From assembly GCF_029760915.1 (NCBI RefSeq), contig NZ_CP121685.1:124001-188000 (forward strand): a DNA stretch of 64,000 nt. Reading direction: 5' to 3'. This document shows, piece after piece, positions 45,715-55,150 of the stretch. Below the pieces are notes generated by a model. That model was given only the letters and a program-made list of their open reading frames with translations, had not been told where the DNA came from and did no database searches. The stretch's first letter is position 1. Each line of letters starts with the position of its first letter. The translations under genes were made by a program, and so were the position numbers. This stretch comes from Olleya sp. YS (GTDB lineage: Bacteria; Bacteroidota; Bacteroidia; Flavobacteriales; Flavobacteriaceae).

Positions 45715-46818
45715 TTATTTGAAAGTTAATTTACTAATCCTACCATTTCCTGCAGCATAAGCCACACTATCGTTTAAAAAACGTAATGTATAAAAGCCTT
45801 CATCACTTAAATGTGTCCAACTATTTCCAGCATCACTACTATAATCAATCCCTTTAAAGCCAATTGCTACTAATTGTTTTGCTTGGCTATTAGGCACATA
45901 TTGCACACAACTTCTGTAACCAGGTCCTGCTCCATCAGACACTACAGTCCATGTTTTACCACCATCTGTGGTTCTAATTTTATTTTTAATATTAGCGTCT
46001 GCTTTTGTGTAGTCGCCACCAATAGCAAAACCATTTAACTCGTCATAAAAATCAATACTATACATACCAGTAGTCTCTAAACCTTGTATGATTGGCGTCT
46101 CAAAAACTTGCCAAGTATATCCTTTATCTGGAGAATATAAAATACGACTAGCCTTCCCTCCAGTTGCTACCCAAGTGTTTTCACCAACAATAGAAATATT
46201 AGTATCACTTGCTGCAAAAGCAGCTTCACCTTCTTTAGCTTGTGGTAAGTCATCACAGGACAGCTTGTTCCATGTGTTTCCACCATCTCTGGTTATGATA
46301 ACACTCATACAATTGTCTGTTGGATCACCTATTGCAATACCTTCTTGGTCGTTCCAAAAGTCCATGGAGTCATAGAAAGCTTTTGGGTGGTTTTCTTGGT
46401 AGACAACTTTATTCTTATCGACATCCACATCTAAGCTAAATAATAAAGCAGGTGAACCAATACTAATTCCATAACCTTTTTCTGCTGTTACTGCAAGTGC
46501 TCTAAAATTTGGAGTTATTGTATCGTACGTTATGGCTACAGGAAAAGCTTCTAATAATTCTTTTGGAAAATTTAATTCTTTATTATAATAAGCACCTAAT
46601 TCACCATTAGAAGTTAAATAAGCAAAACCAATAGAATCAACAACTTCAAGAGCTCTAACATTTAATGTTGAATCCTGAATAAGCGCTTCAATATCGACTG
46701 TCGAAAAACGTTTTTGCACAGGATTTTCAACAGGTTTATACTTATTGATTCCAATACCGCAACTTCCAAAACCTATAATTAATAAAAGACTAAGAAAGAA
46801 AAAAACTGTTTTTTTCAT
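45715..46818 (-). CDS. YCF48/BNR-repeat beta-propeller lipoprotein
   Basis: The 367-residue lipoprotein (lipobox IGFGSC, Cys20) has repeated BNR/Asp-box-like units: TRDGGNTWNKL, SPDKGYTWQVF, TTDGGKTWTVV and SSDAGNSWTHL, spaced as blades of a beta-propeller related to YCF48/HCF136. Bacteroidota members are often named oxidoreductase, without support in the sequence. It should be a lipid-anchored propeller in the envelope; binding partner unknown. It stands alone on the minus strand. Confidence 0.83.
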   Translation of the reverse strand: MKKTVFFFLSLLLIIGFGSCGIGINKYKPVENPVQKRFSTVDIEALIQDSTLNVRALEVVDSIGFAYLTSNGELGAYYNKELNFPKELLEAFPVAITYDTITPNFRALAVTAEKGYGISIGSPALLFSLDVDVDKNKVVYQENHPKAFYDSMDFWNDQEGIAIGDPTDNCMSVIITRDGGNTWNKLSCDDLPQAKEGEAAFAASDTNISIVGENTWVATGGKASRILYSPDKGYTWQVFETPIIQGLETTGMYSIDFYDELNGFAIGGDYTKADANIKNKIRTTDGGKTWTVVSDGAGPGYRSCVQYVPNSQAKQLVAIGFKGIDYSSDAGNSWTHLSDEGFYTLRFLNDSVAYAAGNGRISKLTFK

Positions 46819-46872
46819 AAATCTAAATTTTTATAAAAGTAAAAAAGCGCAACGAATAAACGACTAAACGAA

Positions 46873-46902
46873 TTGACAAATAAACATTTTAACGTACCTT
46901 TG
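46873..46902 (+). promoter_or_regulatory. Promoter of the RsmB-like methyltransferase gene
   Basis: TTG (46873-46875), 19 bases, TACCTTTG (46895-46902), giving a leader of about 15 bases before the ATG at 46924. Same spacing as the rpmH and rpmE2 promoters. Confidence 0.82.
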
Positions 46903-46923
46903 CACGCTTTTAAAACTTAAAAA

Positions 46924-48135
46924 ATGCGCTTACACAGAAACTTATGCTTTGCAACCGTAGATGGCTTGTTACTTATTTTTAACGAAGGTCATTATGCAGA
47001 TAAAGTCGTACAACAATTGCTTAAACGTGATAAACGTTGGGGAAGTCGTGATAGAGGATTTGTCGCCGAAACGACTTATGATATTGTACGTTGGAAACGT
47101 TTGTATGCAGAAATTGCTGAAGTTAAGGAACCGTTTAGCAGAGATGACATCTGGCGTATGTTTGCAGTTTGGGCAACTTTAAAAGGGATTACATTACCAG
47201 ATTGGAAATATTTTGAAAATACACCAACTAGAAAAATTAAAGGTCGTTTTGACGAGCTCTCTAAGGTTAGAAAAATAAAAGAATCGTTTCCAGATTGGAT
47301 GGATGCATTGGCTGCTAAAGAACTTGGCGAAACCATTTGGGATAAAGAGGCTAATGCACTAAACCAACAGGCTGACGTAATTTTAAGAGTTAATACACTT
47401 AAAACGACTAAAGAAAAACTAAAAGCAGATTTATTTGATTCAGACATTGAAACTGAAGATATTAAAGGATATCCTGATGCCCTAAAATTAAAAGAACGTG
47501 CAAATGTCTTCACAACAGAAGCTTTCCAAAATGGACATTTTGAAGTACAAGATGCTTCTTCACAACTAGTTGCAGAATATCTAGATGTAGAGCCAGGAAT
47601 GCGTGTTGTAGATACTTGTGCAGGTGCTGGAGGTAAAACTTTACATCTATCATCCATAATGCAAAATAAAGGTCAAATTATTGCTTTAGACATTTACGAT
47701 AATAAGCTAAAAGAATTAAAGCGTCGTGCAAAACGTAATGGTGCACATAATATAGAACCACGTCATATCGAATCGACCAAAGTCATTAAAAAATTATACG
47801 ACAAAGCAGACCGTGTATTGATTGATGCACCTTGTTCTGGATTAGGAGTCTTACGCAGAAACCCAGATGCAAAATGGAAAATGCAACCAGAATTTATTGA
47901 AAGAATTAAAAACACACAAGCTGAAATTTTGAGCACCTATTCTAGAATGGTGAAATCTGGTGGTAAATTAGTCTATGCAACTTGCTCTATTTTACCCTCT
48001 GAAAACCAAGAACAAGTCGAAAAATTCTTAGCGTCAGAATTCGGAAAAGACTTCTCTTTAGTCAAAGATAATAAGATATTATCTCATGAAACTGGATACG
48101 ATGGTTTCTATATGGCTTTACTGGAAAAGAAATAA
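46924..48135 (+). CDS. RsmB/NOP-type RNA (cytosine-5) methyltransferase
   Basis: A 403-residue SAM-dependent RNA m5C methyltransferase. The N-terminal part (1-150) is a NusB-like helical region. The catalytic part has the SAM site VVDTCAGAGGKTLHLSS, motif IV DAPCSGLGVLRRNPD with one cysteine, and motif VI YATCSILPSENQ with the catalytic cysteine. Both cysteines of the RsmB/Nop2 class are therefore in place. 16S rRNA is the likely target, but the exact position is not clear, since several paralogues exist. Confidence 0.92.
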   Translation: MRLHRNLCFATVDGLLLIFNEGHYADKVVQQLLKRDKRWGSRDRGFVAETTYDIVRWKRLYAEIAEVKEPFSRDDIWRMFAVWATLKGITLPDWKYFENTPTRKIKGRFDELSKVRKIKESFPDWMDALAAKELGETIWDKEANALNQQADVILRVNTLKTTKEKLKADLFDSDIETEDIKGYPDALKLKERANVFTTEAFQNGHFEVQDASSQLVAEYLDVEPGMRVVDTCAGAGGKTLHLSSIMQNKGQIIALDIYDNKLKELKRRAKRNGAHNIEPRHIESTKVIKKLYDKADRVLIDAPCSGLGVLRRNPDAKWKMQPEFIERIKNTQAEILSTYSRMVKSGGKLVYATCSILPSENQEQVEKFLASEFGKDFSLVKDNKILSHETGYDGFYMALLEKK

Positions 48136-48259
48136 TTTACGTATTTCATCTATAAAATTCGTATTTTATCGTTAAAAAGATTAAATTTGCCTCAATAATA
48201 AAGACTAAAATAGTTGCATTGTACTTTTGCAAACAACTTATAACAACCCAAATTACATT

Positions 48260-50131
48260 ATGAAACACATTTACTTACTATTAACTGTATTAATTTCAAC
48301 GTTCACTTTCGCGCAAGTGCCAGCAAACTATTATAGTAGTGCTACTGGAACAGAATATACGCTAAAAACACAGTTAAAAGACATTATTAATAACGTCAAT
48401 GATGGACTATCTCCAGAATACATCTCTACAGATCCAGGTTATGGTGCACTTTATAATACCTATTTAACATCTGATGTTGATTTATATTACGAAAACAATG
48501 GATCTATGTTAGATATGTATACAGAGAACCCAACTGGTGCAGATATACACGAATTTTTCTATAATTCAAATCCAAGCCAACAAGATATGGGAACTGGAGG
48601 AACAGCTGAAGGACAATTTTACAACAGAGAGCATATCATTCCGCAATCTACTTTTGGAAGTGCTTCACCAATGCGTTCTGATGCACACTTTGTGGTGCCA
48701 ACAGATAAATACATCAATGGACAACGTGGTAGTTTTCCTTTTGGAGTTGTAGCTACTCCAAGTCCTATGCCATATTCTAATGGATCTAAAAGAGGGTCAA
48801 GTGCTGTTGTTGGTTATTCAGGAACTGTTTTTGAACCTATTGATGAATTTAAAGGAGATATTGCCAGAATGCATTTTTATTTTGCAACACGTTATGAAAG
48901 CACTGTAGCAGGTTATAATTACGACATGTTTAATAATACAAGTGATCAAGTATTTACTGATGCCTTTTTAGATTTGTTACTAACATGGCACAATAATGAT
49001 CCTGTGTCGCAAAGAGAAATTGATAGAAATAATGCCATCTTTGCAATACAAAATAATAGAAACCCTTTTATTGATCATCCAGAGTATGTAAATGCTATTT
49101 GGAATCCTACAGCAGATACACAAGCACCAACTACTCCAACTAATTTAGTAGCCTCTAATCCAACTGCTACAACTGTGGACTTGGCATGGACAGCGTCTAC
49201 AGATAACGTAGGTGTTGTTAGTTATGACATATATATTGGAGGAGCTTTATACACCAATACTGGATCAAATAATACTACTTACACCGTAACTGGATTAAAT
49301 CCAGAAACTACTTATAGTTTTACGATTTTAGCAAAAGACGCAGCAGGTAATATGTCTGCATTAAGTACTTCTGCTTCAGAAACAACATTAGCAGGAAGCT
49401 CTGGTGGTGGTGATTTATTCTTTTCGGAATATATTGAGGGATCTAGTAACAACAAAGCTTTAGAGATTGCAAACTTTACAGGTACTGATATTACAGATTT
49501 ATCTATCTATGAATTAAGAATTAGTTCTAATGGTAACGCATCATGGACTGGAACATATAATTTTCCTGGTGGTGCATCCATTACTAACAATGATGTTTAT
49601 GTTATCGGAAATGGTAGTTTAGCAGTGTGTACAGGAGCTGTAGATGATTCTAATAACACCATTACTGGATTTAACGGTAATGACGCTATTGGACTATTTA
49701 AAAATGGAACACTTATAGACATTTTAGGAACTTTAGGAGATAATTCTACTTATGCTCAAAATACAACTTTGGTCAGAAAATCTACTGTAGCTGGAGGAAA
49801 TACAGTATTTGATTTAAACGAGTGGGATTCTTTTGCATCAAACACTTGTGATGACTTAGGTCAACACACACAATCAACTTTAAGCACAGTAGATGTTAGC
49901 ATAAATAAATTTAAAATCTATCCTAATCCAATTAAAGGAAACCTTTTGACTATTGAAAATATTGAAAACACACGTTTCGAAATTTACAATATTTTAGGAA
50001 AGAAAATTTTAACAGGTACTATTACACCTAATAATAATAAAATAAGTGTGTCATCGCTTAACCAAGGTGTGTATATTTTAAAGTTAAATAACAGCAACGG
50101 TACTATCACTAAAAAACTAATTAAAGAATAA
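48260..50131 (+). CDS. Secreted endonuclease I with FN3 and lamin-tail domains, T9SS type A
   Basis: I start at the ATG at 48260 (MKHIYLLLTVLISTFTFAQ), which begins the signal peptide; an upstream TTG at 48227 only adds 11 residues. The 623-residue protein has an endonuclease I domain (about 20-275) with the active-site FYNREHIIPQSTF, a fibronectin III domain (about 290-380, TPTNLVASNPTATTVDLAW), a lamin-tail-like domain (about 395-535, LFFSEYIEGSSNNKALEIAN) and a T9SS type A tail (KFKIYPNPIKG). It should be a secreted, non-specific nuclease that recovers phosphate or nucleotides from outside DNA, as in other flavobacteria. Confidence 0.92.
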   Translation: MKHIYLLLTVLISTFTFAQVPANYYSSATGTEYTLKTQLKDIINNVNDGLSPEYISTDPGYGALYNTYLTSDVDLYYENNGSMLDMYTENPTGADIHEFFYNSNPSQQDMGTGGTAEGQFYNREHIIPQSTFGSASPMRSDAHFVVPTDKYINGQRGSFPFGVVATPSPMPYSNGSKRGSSAVVGYSGTVFEPIDEFKGDIARMHFYFATRYESTVAGYNYDMFNNTSDQVFTDAFLDLLLTWHNNDPVSQREIDRNNAIFAIQNNRNPFIDHPEYVNAIWNPTADTQAPTTPTNLVASNPTATTVDLAWTASTDNVGVVSYDIYIGGALYTNTGSNNTTYTVTGLNPETTYSFTILAKDAAGNMSALSTSASETTLAGSSGGGDLFFSEYIEGSSNNKALEIANFTGTDITDLSIYELRISSNGNASWTGTYNFPGGASITNNDVYVIGNGSLAVCTGAVDDSNNTITGFNGNDAIGLFKNGTLIDILGTLGDNSTYAQNTTLVRKSTVAGGNTVFDLNEWDSFASNTCDDLGQHTQSTLSTVDVSINKFKIYPNPIKGNLLTIENIENTRFEIYNILGKKILTGTITPNNNKISVSSLNQGVYILKLNNSNGTITKKLIKE

Positions 50132-50154
50132 TTCATTATACAAATTGCATATAG

Positions 50155-50181
50155 AAAAAAGCGACTTTTAGTCGCTTTTTT
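50155..50181 (+). terminator. Hairpin terminator after the endonuclease gene
   Basis: A 12-bp stem (50155-50166 with 50170-50181, core gcgact) with a 3-base loop and T run to 50182. Confidence 0.87.
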
Positions 50182-50294
50182 TATGTTTAAAACCTAGTGA
50201 ATAACTCTTAAATTAAGCTGAAATTTTTATAAGCTATTCTAACTAAAAAACTTAAATTTGTGACTTGTAAAAACAACACTCAAACTAAAATATA

Positions 50295-53200
50295 ATGATT
50301 CATTTCTTCGGAAACCAAAACAGCAAAGTCTTTGCTGTTCAAGCAACAAAAGAATTATCAACGCAAACCATCTCTAAATTGATATGGTTATTTGGCAACC
50401 AGCCAAAAATAGAACAAGCATCATTAGATGCTTTTTTTGTTGGTCCTAGAGCTGCTATGATTACTCCATGGAGTACCAATGCAGTGGAAATTACCCAAAA
50501 TATGGGTATTGCAGGCATTATTAGAATTGAAGAGTTTGAAACTTGCGCATCAGATTTTAAAGGCTTTGACCCTATGATTTCTGAAAAATACAATGGTTTA
50601 AATCAACAATCTTTTACCATTGATATTCAACCAGAAACCATCTTAAATATTGAAGATATTGCTGCCTATAACCAACAAGAAGGTTTAGCCTTAAACGAAG
50701 AGGAAATTGAATATTTGGAAGGTGTTTCAAAAAAAATAGGTCGACCACTAACCGACTCGGAAGTATTTGGTTTCTCACAAGTTAATTCAGAGCATTGTCG
50801 TCATAAAATATTTAACGGAACGTTCATAATCGATGGTGTTGAAAAACCGACTTCATTATTCAAATTAATTAAAGAAACGTCCAAGCAACATCCCAACGAT
50901 ATTGTTTCAGCCTATAAAGACAATGTGGCTTTTATCAAAGGTCCAACAGTCGAACAATTTGCACCTAAACGAGCAGACATACCTGATTTTTATGTCAAAA
51001 AAGGTTTTGATTCTGTTATTTCGCTTAAAGCGGAAACACATAACTTTCCAACTACAGTTGAGCCTTTTAATGGAGCAGCAACAGGTTCTGGTGGAGAAAT
51101 TAGAGACCGTTTAGCTGGTGGAAAAGGGTCTTTACCACTAGCTGGAACAGCGGTTTACATGACATCTTATTCAAGATTGGAAGACAATAGACCTTGGGAA
51201 CAGAGTATGGAAGCACGTCCTTGGTTATACCAAACACCAATGGATATTTTAATTAAAGCTAGTAATGGCGCATCAGATTTTGGCAACAAATTTGGACAGC
51301 CTTTAATCTGCGGTTCGGTTTTAACTTTCGAACACGACGAAAGCAAAAGCACTATTATTAACGGTGAAAAACGAACCAATCGTAAAATTGGTTACGATAA
51401 AGTCATCATGCAAGCTGGAGGTATTGGTTATGGGAAAGCAGATCAGGCTATTAAAGACATCCCTAAAGAAGGTGACAAAATTGTAATTCTTGGTGGTGAG
51501 AACTACAGAATTGGTATGGGTGGAGCTGCTGTATCTTCAGCAGATACTGGAGAATTTTCTACAGGAATTGAGCTTAATGCAGTCCAACGATCTAATCCAG
51601 AAATGCAAAAACGTGCTGCCAATACTGTTAGAGGTATGGTAGAAAGTGAACAAAACCATATTGTCTCTATTCACGATCATGGAGCAGGTGGACATTTAAA
51701 TTGCTTATCAGAATTAGTTGAAGATACAGGTGGAAAAATAAATTTGGACACTTTACCAGTTGGTGATCCAACCTTATCTGCCAAAGAAATTATTGGTAAC
51801 GAATCCCAAGAACGTATGGGATTGGTCATTGCTAATAAACATTTAGATACTTTACAACGTATTGCAAATCGAGAACGTTCTCCAATATATACTGTTGGCG
51901 ATGTTACAGGAGATAACAGATTTACTTTCGAATCTGAAACCCCTGGTAATAAACCAATGGATTTAGCTTTAGAAGATATGTTTGGAAGTTCTCCTAAAAC
52001 CATAATGCAAGATGTAACTGTAGACCGTAATTATGGTGGGATTTCATACAATCCAGATAATTTCTACGACTATCTAGATCAAGTATTACAGCTAGAAGCT
52101 GTAGCTTGTAAAGATTGGTTAACAAATAAAGTAGACCGTTGTGTTGGCGGTAAAGTTGCTAAACAACAATGTGTTGGTCCATTACAACTACCACTTAACA
52201 ATGTTGGTGTTATGGCTTTAGATTATAATGGAAAAGAAGGTATTGCCACTTCTATAGGGCACTCACCTATTTCAGGACTAATAGATCCTATCGCTGGAAG
52301 TAGAAATAGTATTACTGAAGCATTAACCAATATTATGTGGGCACCTTTAAAAGAGGGATTAAAAAGTGTGTCACTATCTGCAAACTGGATGTGGCCTTGT
52401 AAAAATGAAGGTGAGGATGCAAGATTATATGAAGCTGTACAAGCTATTTCAGAATATGCGATAGACTTGGGTATCAATGTACCTACTGGAAAAGATTCGC
52501 TGTCTATGAAGCAAAAATACCCTAATGAAGAAGTTATTTCTCCTGGAACGGTTATTATTTCTGCTGCAGCAAATTGTAATAATATAAAAAATGTAGTCGA
52601 GCCTGTTTTTAAACTTGATGGAGGTAATATTTATTACATCAATCTATCACAAGACGACTTTAAATTAGGCGGAAGCTCTTTTGCTCAAATACTAAATAAA
52701 GTTGGTAGTAACACACCAAATGTTAAAGAGGCAACTTATGTTAAAACTGTATTTAATACCATACAGCAATTAATAAATAATAACCAAATTGTAGCAGGTC
52801 ATGATGTTGCTTCTGGTGGATTAATTACAACTTTACTAGAACTATGTTTTGCAGACATCAATTTAGGTGCAGAATTAGACATAACCTCTTTAAACCAAAA
52901 AGATTCTTGTAAAGTACTGTTTTCTGAAAATTCTGGAATAGTGTTTCAATCAAAAGATACATCAATTGAAAAAGTACTTTCTGATGCAAATATTCAGTTT
53001 CATAATATTGGAAAAGTTACTAATTCAGATGTGTTAAGTATTATTAATAATACAGAAGTTTTTACAATGACAGTGTCGCGATTAAGAGACATGTGGTATA
53101 AAACGTCTTATTTATTAGACCAAAAACAAACAGCAAATAATTTAGCAGAAATACGTTACTTGAATTATGCTAAACAACCTTTAAAATACTACTTTCCTAA

Positions 53201-53999
53201 ACATTTTACTGGGCTTTTACCAAATATAGAAGCAAGCAAATCAAGACCTAAAGCTGCTATATTACGTGAAAAAGGTAGTAATTCTGAACGTGAGATGGCA
53301 AATGCCATGTATTTAGCTGGTTTTGATGTTAAAGACGTCCATATGACCGATTTAATTTCTGGACGAGAAACTTTAGAAGATATTCAATTTTTAGGAGCTG
53401 TTGGTGGTTTTTCTAATAGCGATGTTTTAGGTTCTGCAAAAGGTTGGGCTGGAGCTATTAAATATAACGAGAATGCCAATAAAGCTATTAACAATTTCTT
53501 TAAGAGAGACAACACACTTTCTGTAGGAATCTGTAATGGTTGCCAATTGTTTATGGAATTAAATTTAATAAATCCAGAGCATGATGTGCACGGAAAAATG
53601 CATCATAATGATTCTAAAAAACACGAAAGTGCTTTTACCTCAGTTACAGTACAAGAAAATAATTCAGTGATGTTATCAACGCTTAAAGATGCAACATTAG
53701 GTGTTTGGATTAGTCATGGCGAGGGAAAATTTCATTTACCTAAATCTGAAAAAGATTATAATATTGTTGCTAAATATGGTTACGATAATTATCCTGCCAA
53801 TCCAAACGGATCAGATTTTAACACAGCAATGTTATGTGATAAAACAGGTCGTCACTTAGTGATGATGCCACACATAGAGCGTTCTATTTTTCAATGGAAT
53901 TGGGCAAACTATCCAGACAAAAGGACAGACCAAGTTTCTCCATGGTTAGAGGCTTTTGTGAATGCTAGACTTTGGATTGAAAATAAAAACACAAATTAG
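50295..53999 (+). CDS. purL: Phosphoribosylformylglycinamidine synthase, single-chain form
   Basis: PurL converts FGAR, glutamine and ATP to FGAM in purine synthesis. The 1234-residue protein is the long form that includes the glutaminase: N-terminal PurS-like part, linker, FGAMS core with the FSQVNSEHCRHKIFN and ETHNFPTTVEPFNGAATGSG blocks, and a C-terminal class I amidotransferase with Cys1080 in VGICNGCQLF and the catalytic His in MPHIERSIFQ. The E. coli enzyme has 1295 residues. A TAAATTTG box at 50254-50261 is the likely -7 element. It is monocistronic here, far from purB. Confidence 0.96.
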   Translation: MIHFFGNQNSKVFAVQATKELSTQTISKLIWLFGNQPKIEQASLDAFFVGPRAAMITPWSTNAVEITQNMGIAGIIRIEEFETCASDFKGFDPMISEKYNGLNQQSFTIDIQPETILNIEDIAAYNQQEGLALNEEEIEYLEGVSKKIGRPLTDSEVFGFSQVNSEHCRHKIFNGTFIIDGVEKPTSLFKLIKETSKQHPNDIVSAYKDNVAFIKGPTVEQFAPKRADIPDFYVKKGFDSVISLKAETHNFPTTVEPFNGAATGSGGEIRDRLAGGKGSLPLAGTAVYMTSYSRLEDNRPWEQSMEARPWLYQTPMDILIKASNGASDFGNKFGQPLICGSVLTFEHDESKSTIINGEKRTNRKIGYDKVIMQAGGIGYGKADQAIKDIPKEGDKIVILGGENYRIGMGGAAVSSADTGEFSTGIELNAVQRSNPEMQKRAANTVRGMVESEQNHIVSIHDHGAGGHLNCLSELVEDTGGKINLDTLPVGDPTLSAKEIIGNESQERMGLVIANKHLDTLQRIANRERSPIYTVGDVTGDNRFTFESETPGNKPMDLALEDMFGSSPKTIMQDVTVDRNYGGISYNPDNFYDYLDQVLQLEAVACKDWLTNKVDRCVGGKVAKQQCVGPLQLPLNNVGVMALDYNGKEGIATSIGHSPISGLIDPIAGSRNSITEALTNIMWAPLKEGLKSVSLSANWMWPCKNEGEDARLYEAVQAISEYAIDLGINVPTGKDSLSMKQKYPNEEVISPGTVIISAAANCNNIKNVVEPVFKLDGGNIYYINLSQDDFKLGGSSFAQILNKVGSNTPNVKEATYVKTVFNTIQQLINNNQIVAGHDVASGGLITTLLELCFADINLGAELDITSLNQKDSCKVLFSENSGIVFQSKDTSIEKVLSDANIQFHNIGKVTNSDVLSIINNTEVFTMTVSRLRDMWYKTSYLLDQKQTANNLAEIRYLNYAKQPLKYYFPKHFTGLLPNIEASKSRPKAAILREKGSNSEREMANAMYLAGFDVKDVHMTDLISGRETLEDIQFLGAVGGFSNSDVLGSAKGWAGAIKYNENANKAINNFFKRDNTLSVGICNGCQLFMELNLINPEHDVHGKMHHNDSKKHESAFTSVTVQENNSVMLSTLKDATLGVWISHGEGKFHLPKSEKDYNIVAKYGYDNYPANPNGSDFNTAMLCDKTGRHLVMMPHIERSIFQWNWANYPDKRTDQVSPWLEAFVNARLWIENKNTN

Positions 54000-54061
54000 T
54001 TTAATGATTATAATATTTTTCTTACGTTTATAGGGTAATAATTCAGAAGATCCCTCTATAA

Positions 54062-54868
54062 ATGAATTTTAAATACATAGAATGTGTTAACGATAATCCG
54101 TTAATAAACAATTTTTATGAACTCAATGTTGGCAACTCTAGTATACCTTTACATTCTAAAGTAATACCAACTGCCCAGTGCCATATTATTTTTTTAAAGT
54201 CATCTACTCCTATTGAAATAGTCCTAAAAAACAATACTTATAAAAATATTGGGTTGGTTGTTTTAGGGCAGTCTTACAAATCCTATCAACTAAATGCCAA
54301 AGCTGCATATTATAATTTTGGAATTAACTTTCATCCAACTGGATTATATAAACTTCTAAAAAGAGATATTTCTAAATTAACGGATAAACATGAAAAATTA
54401 TCAGAAGTGAGTTTGGATTTATTCAATCTATTAAACCCATTATTTGAAGAACAACTAGATTGTAATATACTAGCAAAAAAAATTGAAAAACAACTTTTAA
54501 ATATAGAAATATTCGAAAACAAGAATACAGAACTTGTAGATGAAGCCATTAAACTTATTTATAATAAGGAAGGTAAAATAAACGTAGACGAATTATTAAA
54601 ATCTATACCAATTTCTCAAAAACACTTAGAGGTACAATTCAAAAAAATAGTAGGTTTAACTCCTTTAAAATTTATAAAACTTTATAAATTTTTAAACTTA
54701 ATGAAGAAATACGAATCTAAAAAAGCCTCAATATCTCAACTCATTGAATATTATGGTTATTATGATTTATCTCATTTCACTAAAGACTTTATGCTCTTTA
54801 TGAATCAGAAACCAACAGAGTACTTCAAATCAGATAACGAATTTTTAAATAATTACTTAAAAAGGTAA
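54062..54868 (+). CDS. AraC family transcriptional regulator
   Basis: The 268-residue protein has an N-terminal domain of about 150 residues without a recognised ligand pocket (DUF6597-like: SIPLHSKVIPTAQCHIIFLK, then INFHPTGLYKLL) and a C-terminal double helix-turn-helix (KINVDELLKSIPISQKHLEV, then LTPLKFIKLYKFLNLM and YYDLSHFTKDFMLFM). The last block is the AraC signature. Its targets are unknown; the next gene downstream is the acyl-CoA ligase, about 280 bases away, separated by a terminator. Confidence 0.88.
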   Translation: MNFKYIECVNDNPLINNFYELNVGNSSIPLHSKVIPTAQCHIIFLKSSTPIEIVLKNNTYKNIGLVVLGQSYKSYQLNAKAAYYNFGINFHPTGLYKLLKRDISKLTDKHEKLSEVSLDLFNLLNPLFEEQLDCNILAKKIEKQLLNIEIFENKNTELVDEAIKLIYNKEGKINVDELLKSIPISQKHLEVQFKKIVGLTPLKFIKLYKFLNLMKKYESKKASISQLIEYYGYYDLSHFTKDFMLFMNQKPTEYFKSDNEFLNNYLKR

Positions 54869-54962
54869 TATTTACACTTTTAAGTAATTTTTACGATTTT
54901 TTACATCTTAAGTATCAAAGTTTTTACATAATTTAGCTAACGGATTTATGCATTTTATTTAA

Positions 54963-55080
54963 TTTAAATGAAAGTTAAGGGATTCATTTAAAAATAGTTA
55001 GTTATTAAATAAAAATCAACAAAGCATTTATTCACGCTATCAATCAGTTAGCTGGGAGCTGTTTAAATACAGCTCCTTTT
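54963..55080 (+). other. Gene-free stretch (54869-55150) with two hairpins
   Basis: The 282-base gap between the AraC gene and the acyl-CoA ligase has no ORF. It holds a 10-bp hairpin at 54963-54992 (tttaaatgaa and its complement, no T run) and then a clear terminator: stem 55055-55062 (ggagctgt) with 55069-55076, 6-base loop, T run from 55077. The region may be the 3' UTR of the AraC gene or a small RNA ending at about 55082. The ligase promoter lies after it. Confidence 0.45.
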
Positions 55081-55082
55081 TC
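55055..55082 (+). terminator. Hairpin terminator before the acyl-CoA ligase gene
   Basis: An 8-bp GC-containing stem (55055-55062 with 55069-55076), loop TTAAAT, and a T-rich tail. It isolates the AraC transcript from the fatty acid genes. Confidence 0.8.
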
Positions 55083-55092
55083 TTGTTTATAT

Positions 55093-55121
55093 TTGAAATA
55101 GATTTAAAATTTCATACTTTG
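55093..55121 (+). promoter_or_regulatory. Candidate promoter of the acyl-CoA ligase gene
   Basis: TTG (55093-55095), 19 bases, TACTTTG (55115-55121), one base short of TAnnTTTG, about 30 bases before the ATG at 55151. Confidence 0.5.
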
Positions 55122-55150
55122 CAAGACTTAATAACTTCGCACATTAACTA

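Noticed and set aside
47076-47657. 193-codon open frame on the minus strand
   Set aside because: It lies wholly inside the RsmB-like methyltransferase gene, which has all its motifs on the plus strand; the antisense frame has no recognisable features.
51677-52003. 108-codon open frame on the minus strand, and other antisense frames in purL
   Set aside because: They lie inside the well-supported purL gene and show no protein-like composition.
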